Shown here: piece by piece, positions 7,149 to 13,503 of the stretch
Position numbering within the stretch: position 1 is the first letter of the stretch
Layout of the letters: every line of letters begins with the position of its first letter
NCBI GenBank assembly: GCA_031380225.1
Contig: JANNFX010000199.1
Location: forward strand, 1-13,503
Source: JANNFX01 sp031380225
Lineage (GTDB): Bacteria; Pseudomonadota; Alphaproteobacteria; Rhizobiales; Hyphomicrobiaceae
Direction: 5' to 3'
Length of the DNA: 13,503 nucleotides
Notes under the pieces: generated by a model
Told to the model about the DNA's origin: nothing
Seen by the model: only the letters and a program-made list of their open reading frames with translations
The model's database searches: none
Program-made: the position numbers and the translations under genes

Positions 7149-7667
7149 GTGTTTAGCCGCTACAGACGCCCGTCCAAACTTGAGGCTACAGCTCATAAAC
7201 TTTATGGCGCGGTCGTGGCTGGCGCCCGCGATCCGTCGTTTTATCGGGACTGCGGCGTTCCGGACACGGCGGCCGGGCGTTACGAAATATTGGTTTTGCA
7301 CGTTTTTCTGCTCGCAGAACGGATCCGGCAGTTGCCGGGGGCTGACGACTTGGAACGCCAGGTGGTCGAGGCCTTTGTCACTGATATCGACGACAATATG
7401 CGCGAGATGGGGGTCGGCGACGTCACAGTTCATCGCAAGGTTAAGAAGGCGACGGCCGGCTTATTCGAGCGCGCCCTCACATACCGGGCCGCGCTGCTGC
7501 AGCCAGGCGACAATAAACTCGTCGAAGCGGTCAATTCGCATGTACCAGAACTTGCCGGGCATCCGGGTGGTGCCGAGCGCTTGGCAACAGCCGTCCGCTC
7601 GCGCGCGACTGCGTTGACCGTGCTGCCCGATAGCGCCATCACGTCGGGCGAGATTACATTCGTATAA
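7149..7667 (+). CDS. Ubiquinol-cytochrome c chaperone (CBP3/UQCC1 family)
   Basis: A 172-residue protein of the ubiquinol-cytochrome c chaperone family, the bacterial relatives of mitochondrial CBP3/UQCC1, which helps cytochrome b synthesis and bc1 complex assembly in eukaryotes; the bacterial role is inferred from the family. Visible family blocks are SFYRDCGVPDTAAGRYEIL (30-48) with LHVFLLAERI, and DIDDNMREMGVGDVTVHRK (79-97). The start is GTG 7149 with AGGAG at a spacing of 9. The C-terminus is less conserved. No bc1 structural genes (petABC) are in the window. The DUF177 gene begins 40 bases downstream with its own ribosome site, so the two are probably co-transcribed. Confidence 0.93.
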   Translation: MFSRYRRPSKLEATAHKLYGAVVAGARDPSFYRDCGVPDTAAGRYEILVLHVFLLAERIRQLPGADDLERQVVEAFVTDIDDNMREMGVGDVTVHRKVKKATAGLFERALTYRAALLQPGDNKLVEAVNSHVPELAGHPGGAERLATAVRSRATALTVLPDSAITSGEITFV

Positions 7668-7707
7668 GACCCCTCCTCGTTCGAGGGCGACAATCAGGGA
7701 GCAGCTG

Positions 7708-8250
7708 ATGGCCGGTCCATCGCCACAACCGCCGACGCTTGAAGCACCGCTACCTTGGACGCATACTGTTCAAGACGTCGGCGCGCGCGGACTAGATATC
7801 AAACGTTCTGCGTCGGCGGCCGAACTTAATGCGCTTGAGGCCGCACTCGGCGTGCTCAATGTTGCAAGTTTCGATGCCGCCTACGAAGTTCGCATTCAAA
7901 GTGGCCGCCGTTACCGGATTGAGGGAACATTCAAAGCCAATGTCACGCAAGCCTGCGTGGTCACGCTTGACCCTGTTGTTGAGCACATCGATGAGAGCTT
8001 TGCTGTTGGCTTCAATCCACCAGAGCGGCTTGAGCACTTGAGCGACGCTGAGCGCTCCGTGCTTGATGAACCTGACGTCGAAGTCCTAGACGGAGATAGT
8101 CTTGAAATAGGCCGTGTGTTGTATGACCTTCTCGCATCCGCCCTCGATCCCTACCCGCGCGCAGCTGGCGCCGAATTCACATTCCGCGATCGCCTCGACA
8201 GCGGCTCCGATCATCCGTTCGCTGCACTGGCTAAGTTGAAGAAGCAATGA
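7708..8250 (+). CDS. DUF177 (YceD family) protein
   Basis: A 180-residue YceD/DUF177 protein. Typical parts are a first half with RRYRIEGTFKANVTQACVVT (67-86), including the conserved Cys83, and the acidic C-terminal block DGDSLEIGRVLYDLLASALD (128-147) followed by PYPR. In E. coli yceD lies directly before rpmF-plsX-fabH and its product has been linked to 23S rRNA accumulation in bacteria and plants (DUF177 proteins); the precise activity is not settled. The start ATG 7708 has AGGGAG at a spacing of 6. It is the second gene of the pair with the bc1 chaperone. In contrast to E. coli, no rpmF follows and plsX begins 607 bases later. Confidence 0.9.
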   Translation: MAGPSPQPPTLEAPLPWTHTVQDVGARGLDIKRSASAAELNALEAALGVLNVASFDAAYEVRIQSGRRYRIEGTFKANVTQACVVTLDPVVEHIDESFAVGFNPPERLEHLSDAERSVLDEPDVEVLDGDSLEIGRVLYDLLASALDPYPRAAGAEFTFRDRLDSGSDHPFAALAKLKKQ

Positions 8251-8469
8251 AGAGAAGAGCGGCGCTTCAGAAATTGCTGGCGGGGCGGGTTCACGGATCT
8301 GTTATTCGCACTGGAAAACCAAATTGCAACCGGCTTTCGGCCAGTAGAAAACTTTACGCAGTCGCCACAAAATGCCCGCGAGCGTAGTGCGCCAACAATG
8401 AAAGACGGGACGGCACCGTGCCGGCGTTGGGCTGCGCACGAAAAAAGTTATCCCTCAAGCCTCGTCATG

Positions 8470-8484
8470 CCCGCCAACGGCGGG
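8470..8484. repeat. REP-like GC-rich palindrome
   Basis: CCCGCC and GGCGGG form a 6-bp stem with an AAC loop, preceded by GTCATG and followed by ATCC. This is the layout of a short intergenic repeat abundant in Bradyrhizobium-like genomes, as far as I remember the family; only one copy is visible here. Confidence 0.4.
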
Positions 8485-8581
8485 ATCCGTGAAGCCTCAA
8501 GTCGTCGCAATCGCCATCATATAGAAATCTGACAAGCCGGTTTCCCACCCGTCCATGCTTTGCATGGCTCTCGCAGTTTAG

Positions 8582-8608
8582 ACCGGCGCGGTTCAGTTAC
8601 CGGCGCGG
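8582..8608. repeat. 10-base direct repeat upstream of plsX
   Basis: ACCGGCGCGG occurs at 8582-8591 and again at 8599-8608, a period of 17 bases, about 250 bases before the plsX start. The spacing does not match two DNA turns exactly. It could be a protein site or chance in GC-rich DNA. Confidence 0.35.
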
Positions 8609-8857
8609 ATAGCAGCTTGTGCATAAAGGAATTGACGACGCAGCATGTTTAGAGGCTGCGAAAAGCAGGAAACTCCACGCGGCAGCGGATCAACCCCCGC
8701 CTCGCCCCCGACCCCTGCGCCGGTATGGCTCAAAAAACGGGGTTTTGTTCTGGCATTTGACTGGCTATGGTCCGGCCCGGTTGGGGACCCGGGGCCAGTC
8801 CGCCGCCTCCTCGTAATGGTCTGATAAATATATATTTTTTCGAAGGCACTCCGTGAG

Positions 8858-9976
8858 ATGGGCCAGCCGAGGACACTTTCGCTCGATGCCATGGGGGGCG
8901 ATCACGGGCCCGATGTCGTTATTCCGGGCGCGGCGCTTTCACTTGAACGCCATCCGCAACTAAGCTTCATTTTATACGGCGACGACGCCCGCATCAACGC
9001 CGCGCTTGCTAACCACCCTGCCCTCAAGAACCGCTCGCGCGTCGTCCACACAGACCTCGTCGTCTCGATGACTGACAAGCCGTCGGTTGCGCTCCGGCGT
9101 GGCAAAGGCTCCAGCATGTGGCTGGCGCTTGAGGCCGTCAAACATGGGGAAGCGCAGGCTGCCGTCTCGGCTGGCAACACCGGCGCGCTGATGGCGATGT
9201 CGAAACTGGTGTTGCGGCCGATGTCAGGCATCGAACGGCCGGCGATTGCCGCCTTGTGGCCAACCGTAAAGTCGGAGTGCATCGTCCTCGACGTTGGCGC
9301 CAATATCGGTGCCAGCGCCAAACAGCTGGCGGAATTCGCGCTGATGGGAGCTGCGATGGCGCGTGCACTGTTCCATATCGAGCGCCCAACCGTTGGCCTG
9401 CTCAATGTCGGCGTCGAAGACATCAAAGGCGCGGACGAAGTGCGCGAGGCCAACGTACTTTTGAAGTCTATTCCGTCGCTGCCACTCGACTACCGCGGCT
9501 TTGTTGAAGGCAACGAAATCGGTCTCGGCAAAGTTGATGTCGTGGTTGTAGAGGGTTTTGCCGGCAACATCGCGCTCAAGACTGCCGAAGGCACCGCACG
9601 TCAGATCAGTCAATATCTGAAAGACGCCATGACGCGCTCGCTGTTGACCAAAGCGGGTGCCGTGCTGGCTCGTAGTGGCTTCCGCATCCTTAAAGAAAAA
9701 TTAGACCCGCGCCGCATTAACGGCGGCACGTTCCTCGGCCTCAACGGCATCGCAATCAAGAGCCATGGCGGCACCGATGCGTTTGGTTTTGCGAGCGCCG
9801 TTGATCTTGGCTATGAAATGGCTGAAAGTGGCCTGTTGCAGCGGCTTCGCGCCGATACGGACGCTTTTCATCACCGGCTTGCTGAAACACCGCCACCTGT
9901 TCCTGCTGCCACCTTGGCCGGTGCCAAAGATCAAGCGAAGCCTGAACCTAGCAAAGCTGGCGATTTAATCGCCTAG
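8858..9976 (+). CDS. plsX: Phosphate acyltransferase PlsX
   Basis: A 372-residue PlsX, the peripheral membrane enzyme that converts acyl-ACP and phosphate to acyl-phosphate, the acyl donor used by PlsY at the start of phospholipid synthesis. Family motifs in order are LDAMGGDHGP (9-18), SAGNTGALMA (104-113), LDVGANIG (144-151), LLNVGVEDIKGAD (181-193), VVVVEGFAGNI (228-238) and GGTFLGLNGIAIKSHGG (289-305). It is slightly longer than usual because of a Pro/Ala/Lys-rich tail from about 344. ATG 8858 gives the family N-terminus; GAAGG lies 11 bases upstream, a long spacing. fabH begins 43 bases downstream, so the two form the classic plsX-fabH operon joining phospholipid and fatty-acid synthesis. 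Confidence 0.97.
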   Translation: MGQPRTLSLDAMGGDHGPDVVIPGAALSLERHPQLSFILYGDDARINAALANHPALKNRSRVVHTDLVVSMTDKPSVALRRGKGSSMWLALEAVKHGEAQAAVSAGNTGALMAMSKLVLRPMSGIERPAIAALWPTVKSECIVLDVGANIGASAKQLAEFALMGAAMARALFHIERPTVGLLNVGVEDIKGADEVREANVLLKSIPSLPLDYRGFVEGNEIGLGKVDVVVVEGFAGNIALKTAEGTARQISQYLKDAMTRSLLTKAGAVLARSGFRILKEKLDPRRINGGTFLGLNGIAIKSHGGTDAFGFASAVDLGYEMAESGLLQRLRADTDAFHHRLAETPPPVPAATLAGAKDQAKPEPSKAGDLIA

Positions 9977-10019
9977 AGTATCTAGCAAGACATGTTTGAC
10001 GACGAAGAGGTTTGACGTG

Positions 10020-10997
10020 GTGGCAGTGATTAGATCGGTAGTTAGAGGCGTTGGTGCATCGCTGCCCGAGCGCGTTCTCACCAATGCCGAACTCGCAAAA
10101 ATGGTCGACACGAGCGATGAGTGGATAGTAGAGCGGTCCGGCATTCAACAGCGCCACATCGCCGGAGATCATGAATTGACGTCGACACTCGGCACCGCCG
10201 CCGCTCGTCAAGCGCTGGTGCGCGCTGGCATTGATCCCATCGACATCGATTTGGTGATTTGCGCCACTGCCACACCAGACCGGACGTTCCCCGCCACTGC
10301 CGTCAAAATTCAATCTGCACTGGGCGTCACTAAGGGCGCCGCGTTTGATGTCCAAGCCGTGTGCTCGGGCTTTGTCTTTGCCATGACGATTGCCGACAAC
10401 TTTCTGAAGACTGGCCAGTTCAAGCGCGCGCTCGTGATCGGTGCAGAAACGTTTTCGCGCATTCTCGATTGGTCGGATCGCTCGACCTGCGTGTTATTCG
10501 GCGATGGCGCTGGCGCCGTTGTTCTCGAAGCGCAACCCCAGCATGGCACCCGTGACGATCGCGGCATCCTATCAACTCTCATTCGATCCGACGGCCGCTA
10601 CGAAGACTTGCTTTACGTTGACGGCGGCCCAGGCTCGACCAAAACGGTTGGGCATTTGCGGATGAACGGCCGCGAGGTCTTCCGGCACGCCGTTCAGAAA
10701 ATTTCCGGTGTCATCGAAGAGACCCTGGTTATGACCGGCTACACGGCCGATGAGATTGACTTATTCGTGCCCCATCAGGCCAACGCCCGCATTCTGGACG
10801 GCATTGCCAAAAAACTTGGTGTCGATCCGGACAAGATCGTGAAGACGTTGAATAAGCACGGAAATACGTCTGCAGCTTCGATCCCCCTCGCGCTGAACCA
10901 CGCCTTCGAAACCCATCGCATTAAGGATGGCAGCCTGGTGCTCATGGAAGCCATGGGCGGTGGCTTCACCTGGGGTGCCGTTTTAGCCCGCTGGTAA
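10020..10997 (+). CDS. fabH: Beta-ketoacyl-ACP synthase III FabH
   Basis: A 325-residue FabH, which condenses acetyl-CoA with malonyl-ACP to begin type II fatty-acid synthesis in the cytoplasm. The catalytic triad is present: Cys115 in VQAVCSGF, His252 in LFVPHQANARIL, and Asn282 in NKHGNTSAASIPL. Also seen are VIGAETFSRILDW (139-151), FGDGAGAVVLE (160-170) and the C-terminal MGGGFTWGAVL (312-322). GTG 10020 gives the usual N-terminus (M-AVIRSVVRGVG...) and length, with AAGAGG 9 bases upstream; GTG 10017 adjoins it at a spacing of 6 and cannot be excluded. A seven-codon reading frame (9992-10015) stops just before these starts. It follows plsX in the same operon. Confidence 0.97.
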   Translation: MAVIRSVVRGVGASLPERVLTNAELAKMVDTSDEWIVERSGIQQRHIAGDHELTSTLGTAAARQALVRAGIDPIDIDLVICATATPDRTFPATAVKIQSALGVTKGAAFDVQAVCSGFVFAMTIADNFLKTGQFKRALVIGAETFSRILDWSDRSTCVLFGDGAGAVVLEAQPQHGTRDDRGILSTLIRSDGRYEDLLYVDGGPGSTKTVGHLRMNGREVFRHAVQKISGVIEETLVMTGYTADEIDLFVPHQANARILDGIAKKLGVDPDKIVKTLNKHGNTSAASIPLALNHAFETHRIKDGSLVLMEAMGGGFTWGAVLARW

Positions 10998-11082
10998 GAC
11001 TAAATCGGCATAAAAACTGTTCCTTATTTACAGCAATCAGAAAATACGTCTTTAGTTTCAGGCGGTTGAGATCGCCAAGCTG

Positions 11083-11110
11083 TTGACGAGGCCTGCTTTC
11101 TCAGTACTAT
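11083..11110 (+). promoter_or_regulatory. Sigma70-type promoter of ihfA
   Basis: TTGACG (11083-11088), a 16-base spacer and TACTAT (11105-11110) form a good housekeeping promoter, with start of transcription expected near 11117 and a leader of about 30 bases before the ihfA ATG at 11146. It would let ihfA be expressed apart from plsX-fabH. The in-frame TTG inside this promoter is therefore not the translation start. Confidence 0.7.
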
Positions 11111-11145
11111 GCCGGAAAATCCACCGAGCTGGGGAGCGTGGTGTA

Positions 11146-11463
11146 ATGGGTGAAAAGACGTTGACGCGGGCAGATTTGGCGGAAGCCATCGTGCGCAAAG
11201 TGGGATTGCCACGCAATGAATCTCAGGACCTTGTCGAACTGGTCCTCAACGAAATCTCGATCAGTCTCGCGGCTGGAGATACTGTAAAATTGTCGTCGTT
11301 TGGCTCGTTCGGGATACGCCAAAAGGGCCAACGCGTGGGCCGCAATCCCAAGACTGGCAAAGAAGTTCCGATCACGCCGCGCCGTGTGCTTGTGTTCCGG
11401 CCAAGCAACATCATGAAGGATCGTATCAACGCTGGTCTTTCGCGCCGCAAGGCCGCCGAGTAA
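11146..11463 (+). CDS. ihfA: Integration host factor subunit alpha
   Basis: A 105-residue HU/IHF-family protein, identified as IHF-alpha. With IHF-beta it binds specific sites, bends DNA sharply and so shapes promoters, replication origins and recombination complexes. The start is typical (TLTRADLAEAIVRKVGLPRNE, given here in part: residues 5-24), followed by the conserved KLSSFGSFGIRQKGQR (48-63) and the beta-arm RNPKTGKEVPITPRRVLVFR (66-85), with the DNA-intercalating Pro at 68. The tail NIMKDRINAGLSRRKAAE has a few extra basic residues. ATG 11146 has GGGGAG at a spacing of 9. The ihfA-merR order is well conserved in alphaproteobacteria. Confidence 0.96.
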   Translation: MGEKTLTRADLAEAIVRKVGLPRNESQDLVELVLNEISISLAAGDTVKLSSFGSFGIRQKGQRVGRNPKTGKEVPITPRRVLVFRPSNIMKDRINAGLSRRKAAE

Positions 11464-11686
11464 AATCAGCTTTTTCTCAACTTATTCACATCGCGCAAAA
11501 CTCAAGTTTGCGTTGGTATCAGCGCAACACTCGCGCGGCTATTGATGCTGCCTCAGCACATTGTTGCGGATAGGTTTGCATTAGTGCGTGACGGCTCTCG
11601 AATTGACGCTAACACTCTGTCTCAGGGGTAAGCCGATCGGGTCGGGCTCAAGTTGAGCGCTGTGATCCGTTTGTATTGAGGGTGTG

Positions 11687-12220
11687 ATGAGCAAGTCCAT
11701 CGAAGCATTTAGAACGATCAGCGAGGTCGCCGACGAGCTCGCCGTGCCGAAGCATGTGCTGCGCTTTTGGGAAGCAAAATTCCCACAAATCAAGCCAATG
11801 AAGCGCGGTGGCGGCCGCCGTTACTATCGCCCCGAAGACATGATCTTATTGCGCGGCATCCGCCATCTGCTGCACGCGGAAGGCTACACCATCAAGGGCG
11901 TGCAGAAGATTCTGCGCGAACAGGGCATCGATCAGGTCAAGGCGTTCGCCGAAAAAGCCGCCAAGCTGGAAGCCAGTCAGGCCAAGGGCAAGCGCGGCCG
12001 GCCAGCGCGGATCAAAGGCGGTGACGGCCCAGCTCCACGTGCTGCCGCAGCGCCAAAGCGGCCGCCAACGCGAGACGAGATCATTCAGCAATTAATCAGC
12101 GAACTTGAGGCTTGCCGGGCACTTCTCAGCGCCAAGGCTGCCGGACCAAAGGCACTGCAACGTGGCGGCTCGGACCAGGGTCCGGCGCGACCAGCCGCCG
12201 CCAGTGGCCGGGCTTCTTAA
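11687..12220 (+). CDS. MerR-family transcriptional regulator with AT-hook-like tail
   Basis: A 177-residue regulator. Residues 8-80 form a MerR winged helix-turn-helix: FRTISEVADELAVPKHVLRF (helix-turn-helix), WEAKFPQIKP, the wing RGGGRRYYRPED, then ILLRGIRHLLHAEGYTIKGV. It then lacks the cysteines or ligand domain of metal- or drug-sensing MerR proteins. Instead there is a Lys/Ala-rich stretch, an AT-hook-like KRGRPAR (102-108), a Pro/Ala linker, a short helix EIIQQLISELEACRALL (131-147) and a disordered tail. The short C-terminal helix may serve dimerisation. ATG 11687 is preferred over GTG 11684, since GAGGG lies only 1 base before the latter and 4 before the former. Its targets are unknown; its place next to ihfA is widely conserved. 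Confidence 0.9.
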   Translation: MSKSIEAFRTISEVADELAVPKHVLRFWEAKFPQIKPMKRGGGRRYYRPEDMILLRGIRHLLHAEGYTIKGVQKILREQGIDQVKAFAEKAAKLEASQAKGKRGRPARIKGGDGPAPRAAAAPKRPPTRDEIIQQLISELEACRALLSAKAAGPKALQRGGSDQGPARPAAASGRAS

Positions 12221-12328
12221 CGCTAACGTCCGGTTCTGTTCTTTGAGGACGAAGTGTTGCTGCGCCGCCCCGGTTTCTGGCGGCCAGCGGCTGTATTCTA
12301 GCAATGGAGAGTAGTCGAGGAGCCGATT

Positions 12329-13135
12329 GTGACAGGCGATGGCCGCCAACCTGTAGCGTACGAAAGCAGAGGCCGCCCGGCGCTGCCTGCAGTGGCCGCT
12401 GTTGAGTTGTGGCTTGCCGATTTGCGGGCCTGTGCTCCATCGCTTGATGTCATTGAAAATGTAACGCCACGCCTCTCGCCCGACGAACTCGCGAAAATCG
12501 AACGCAGCGTCACGCCTCAAGCGGCCATCGAACGCCGCGCCGCTTATATCGCGTTACGCCTTATGATTGAACGGGCGTTCGGGACGTCATGGCGCGGCGC
12601 GCCGTACGCGCTTGCCGGCACGGGTAAACCCTATCTCGCCGGCGCGCCGGGCGACTTCAGTCTGACACATGTCGAGCGCTTCGCCTTAGTTGGCATCTGC
12701 CGCGGCGGTCCGATCGGCGTCGATCTCGAGCCGGTACGCCCGCGTCACGTCGCCGATGAACGGCGTCAACGCATCGAGGATGCAGCCCGGCGTTTGGCCG
12801 GTGGCGCGCCGCTTCCAGAAGAGCGCGAACAAAGATTGCTGCAAGCCTGGGTGCGTCTCGAAGCACTGGCAAAGTGCGATGGCCGTGGCATCGGCCGCTT
12901 GTTGACTGGTCTTGGGATTATCGGTGGCCAAGGTCTTGCAAGTGACGAGGCTCAGACCTACCTGCTCGAGGCAACAGCGCTTTACGCGGTCCATGATCTT
13001 TCGTTGCCAGATCTGCGAGCCGGGGCCAGTGTCGCCGCTTGTGCTCTCGCACGAGAAACGGCCGTGCCGGAGGTCAACGCACTACCCGCGTCGCCGGCAG
13101 CACTTTCAGCTCTGATCGGACGCGCCGCGGAATAG
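12329..13135 (+). CDS. 4'-phosphopantetheinyl transferase (Sfp type)
   Basis: A 268-residue Sfp/Gsp-type phosphopantetheinyl transferase, which moves the phosphopantetheine arm from coenzyme A onto a conserved Ser of carrier proteins of fatty-acid, polyketide or peptide synthases. Motifs in order are GTGKPYL (97-103), DFSLTH (109-114), the magnesium-binding GVDLEPVRPR (130-139, Asp132 and Glu134) and WVRLEALAKCDGRGIG (174-189) with Glu178 and Lys182. The usual KEA of the last motif reads LEA here. Many Ala/Arg residues surround the core. GTG 12329 has GAGGAG at a spacing of 6. No polyketide or non-ribosomal peptide genes are in the window. It could supply holo-ACP for the fatty-acid genes upstream if no AcpS works elsewhere, or act on a distant specialised pathway. 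It lies 108 bases after merR. Confidence 0.9.
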   Translation: MTGDGRQPVAYESRGRPALPAVAAVELWLADLRACAPSLDVIENVTPRLSPDELAKIERSVTPQAAIERRAAYIALRLMIERAFGTSWRGAPYALAGTGKPYLAGAPGDFSLTHVERFALVGICRGGPIGVDLEPVRPRHVADERRQRIEDAARRLAGGAPLPEEREQRLLQAWVRLEALAKCDGRGIGRLLTGLGIIGGQGLASDEAQTYLLEATALYAVHDLSLPDLRAGASVAACALARETAVPEVNALPASPAALSALIGRAAE

Positions 13136-13142
13136 CTCAAAC

Positions 13143-13237
13143 CTAGAGCGATATCCGATCGGACAGGATCTCCATGGCGATCCCCGGATTGGATGAAATG
13201 GCGCTAGAATTTGGATTCTAGAGCATCTTTATCGGAC
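13143..13237. repeat. Repeat-rich spacer between PPTase gene and tRNA-Pro
   Basis: A composite direct repeat CTAGAGC...ATCGGAC occurs at 13143-13164 and 13218-13237 (inner gaps of 8 and 6 bases). The first copy includes the palindrome TCCGATCGGA (13154-13163). The second overlaps a perfect hairpin CTAGAAT-TTGG-ATTCTAG (13204-13221). CTAGAGC-starting intergenic repeats are frequent in Hyphomicrobiales, as I recall. No T-run follows the hairpin. Confidence 0.5.
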
Positions 13238-13369
13238 CGGTGATTGGCGAGAGCGATTCCGTACCGTCCGATGATGCTTTAGACGCCGAGATCCGAGCCG
13301 CATCTCTTTCGGCTGCCGCCGTTCCTGAGCTCCAATTCAGCGGCTTTTCGGCCATCCGGCCTAATCCGG

Positions 13370-13398
13370 TTGACCTCAAGGCAGGCGCGAGGCACAAG
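13370..13398 (+). promoter_or_regulatory. Sigma70-type promoter of tRNA-Pro
   Basis: TTGACC (13370-13375), 17 bases and CACAAG (13393-13398) are placed 10 bases before the tRNA, the same geometry and nearly the same boxes as before tRNA-Val. The -10 box is a weak match on its own (three of six); the parallel raises confidence. Confidence 0.5.
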
Positions 13399-13408
13399 GA
13401 TCGCAAAT

Positions 13409-13486
13409 CGGAGCGTAGCGCAGCCTGGTTAGCGCACCAGTCTGGGGGACTGGGGGTCGGAGGTTCAAATCCTCTCGCTCCGACCA
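13409..13486 (+). tRNA. tRNA-Pro (anticodon GGG)
   Basis: A complete 78-base cloverleaf. The acceptor stem CGGAGCG/CGCTCCG is followed by an encoded ACCA end. The D arm is GCGC/GCGC around AGCCTGGTTA, the anticodon stem CCAGT/ACTGG encloses loop CTGGGGG (anticodon GGG, proline), and the T arm GGAGG-TTCAAAT-CCTCT has one G-T pair. It reads CCC and CCU codons. The window ends 17 bases later, so any tRNA-linked integration site downstream is not visible. Confidence 0.97.
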
Positions 13487-13503
13487 ATTAAATCAAAGAC
13501 TTA

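Larger units (their letters stand above)
8251..8857. other. 607-base non-coding gap between DUF177 gene and plsX
   Basis: I find no convincing gene here on either strand, and no ribosomal protein L32 (rpmF). It holds several small palindromes: CGGCACCGTGCCG (8411-8423), a REP-like CCCGCC-AAC-GGCGGG (8470-8484) within a TCATGCCCGCC context seen between genes in related bacteria, and CCATGC-TTT-GCATGG (8553-8567). A 10-base direct repeat ACCGGCGCGG occurs at 8582-8591 and 8599-8608. A very AT-rich patch (8819-8841) lies just before plsX. The plsX promoter must lie here, but I cannot place good -35/-10 boxes. Confidence 0.6.

Noticed and set aside
8619..8816. Possible small gene of 65 residues in the gap before plsX
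   Set aside because: No good ribosome site for a real gene, a composition typical of GC-rich non-coding DNA, and no resemblance to L32 or any family.
8819..8841. AT-rich patch before plsX as a -10 element or intrinsic terminator
   Set aside because: No -35 box at a proper distance, and no hairpin directly before the T-run; left as an unexplained AT-rich patch.
8593..8892. Minus-strand frame of 99 residues across the plsX start
   Set aside because: It overlaps the plsX 5' end antisense, is Arg/Gly/Pro-rich low-complexity sequence and has no domain.
11035..11047. Possible IHF site (AATCAG-AAAA-TAC) upstream of ihfA
   Set aside because: The first half fits WATCAR but the second half mismatches the TTR part of the consensus, too weak to call autoregulation.
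12264..12284. GCCGCC/GGCGGC hairpin between merR and the phosphopantetheinyl transferase gene
   Set aside because: A 6-bp stem in GC-rich DNA without a T-run; not enough to call a terminator.
13218..13487. Minus-strand reading frame of 89 residues over tRNA-Pro
   Set aside because: Its start is the antisense translation of the tRNA (the familiar GARGFEPPTPSPPD artefact), with no ribosome site or family match.
13240..13491. Plus-strand reading frame of 83 residues running through tRNA-Pro
   Set aside because: It spans the whole tRNA and its promoter and has no recognisable domain.
1..13503. CRISPR arrays, transposases, phage genes, toxin-antitoxin or defence modules
   Set aside because: None seen: there are no regularly spaced repeats, and all supported genes belong to housekeeping, transport or stress families.

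Overview
The window looks like chromosomal core DNA of an alphaproteobacterium in the Hyphomicrobiales (Bradyrhizobium/Rhodopseudomonas/Xanthobacteraceae-like). The reasons are high-GC coding with some GTG starts, the alphaproteobacterial-type ubiquinol-cytochrome c chaperone next to a DUF177/YceD protein, the order plsX-fabH-ihfA-merR, and small GC-rich palindromes between genes. The assignment is inferred from gene content and order; there is no rRNA or species marker.

Layout. Bases 1-141 hold a cluster of REP-like palindromes. A large RND/MMPL-type exporter (142-2481, minus) diverges from a TusA-family sulfur carrier (2678-2911, plus). A small bactofilin (3010-3534, plus) follows, then tRNA-Val(CAC) with a recognisable promoter. 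A short accessory-looking stretch comes next: a CsbD stress protein (minus), a DHA2-type MFS transporter (minus) and a small exported six-cysteine protein (plus) ending in a clear intrinsic terminator. BamE (6399-6881, minus) diverges from the cytochrome bc1 assembly chaperone and DUF177 pair (7149-8250, plus).

After a 607-base gene-free gap, which lacks the rpmF gene found between yceD and plsX in many proteobacteria, come plsX and fabH. They make acyl-phosphate and start fatty-acid elongation, so they link phospholipid and fatty-acid synthesis. ihfA has its own sigma70-type promoter. It is followed by a MerR-family regulator with an AT-hook-like tail and then a Sfp-type 4'-phosphopantetheinyl transferase, whose activity (arming carrier proteins) fits beside fabH/plsX. 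A repeat-rich spacer and tRNA-Pro(GGG) close the window.

I see no CRISPR array, transposase, phage, toxin-antitoxin or defence module, and nothing I would call a new system. The points most worth checking are the AT-hook MerR next to IHF, two sequences resembling EcfG general-stress promoters, the rpmF-less gap, the exported six-cysteine protein, and the phosphopantetheinyl transferase between merR and tRNA-Pro with repeats on its 3' side.
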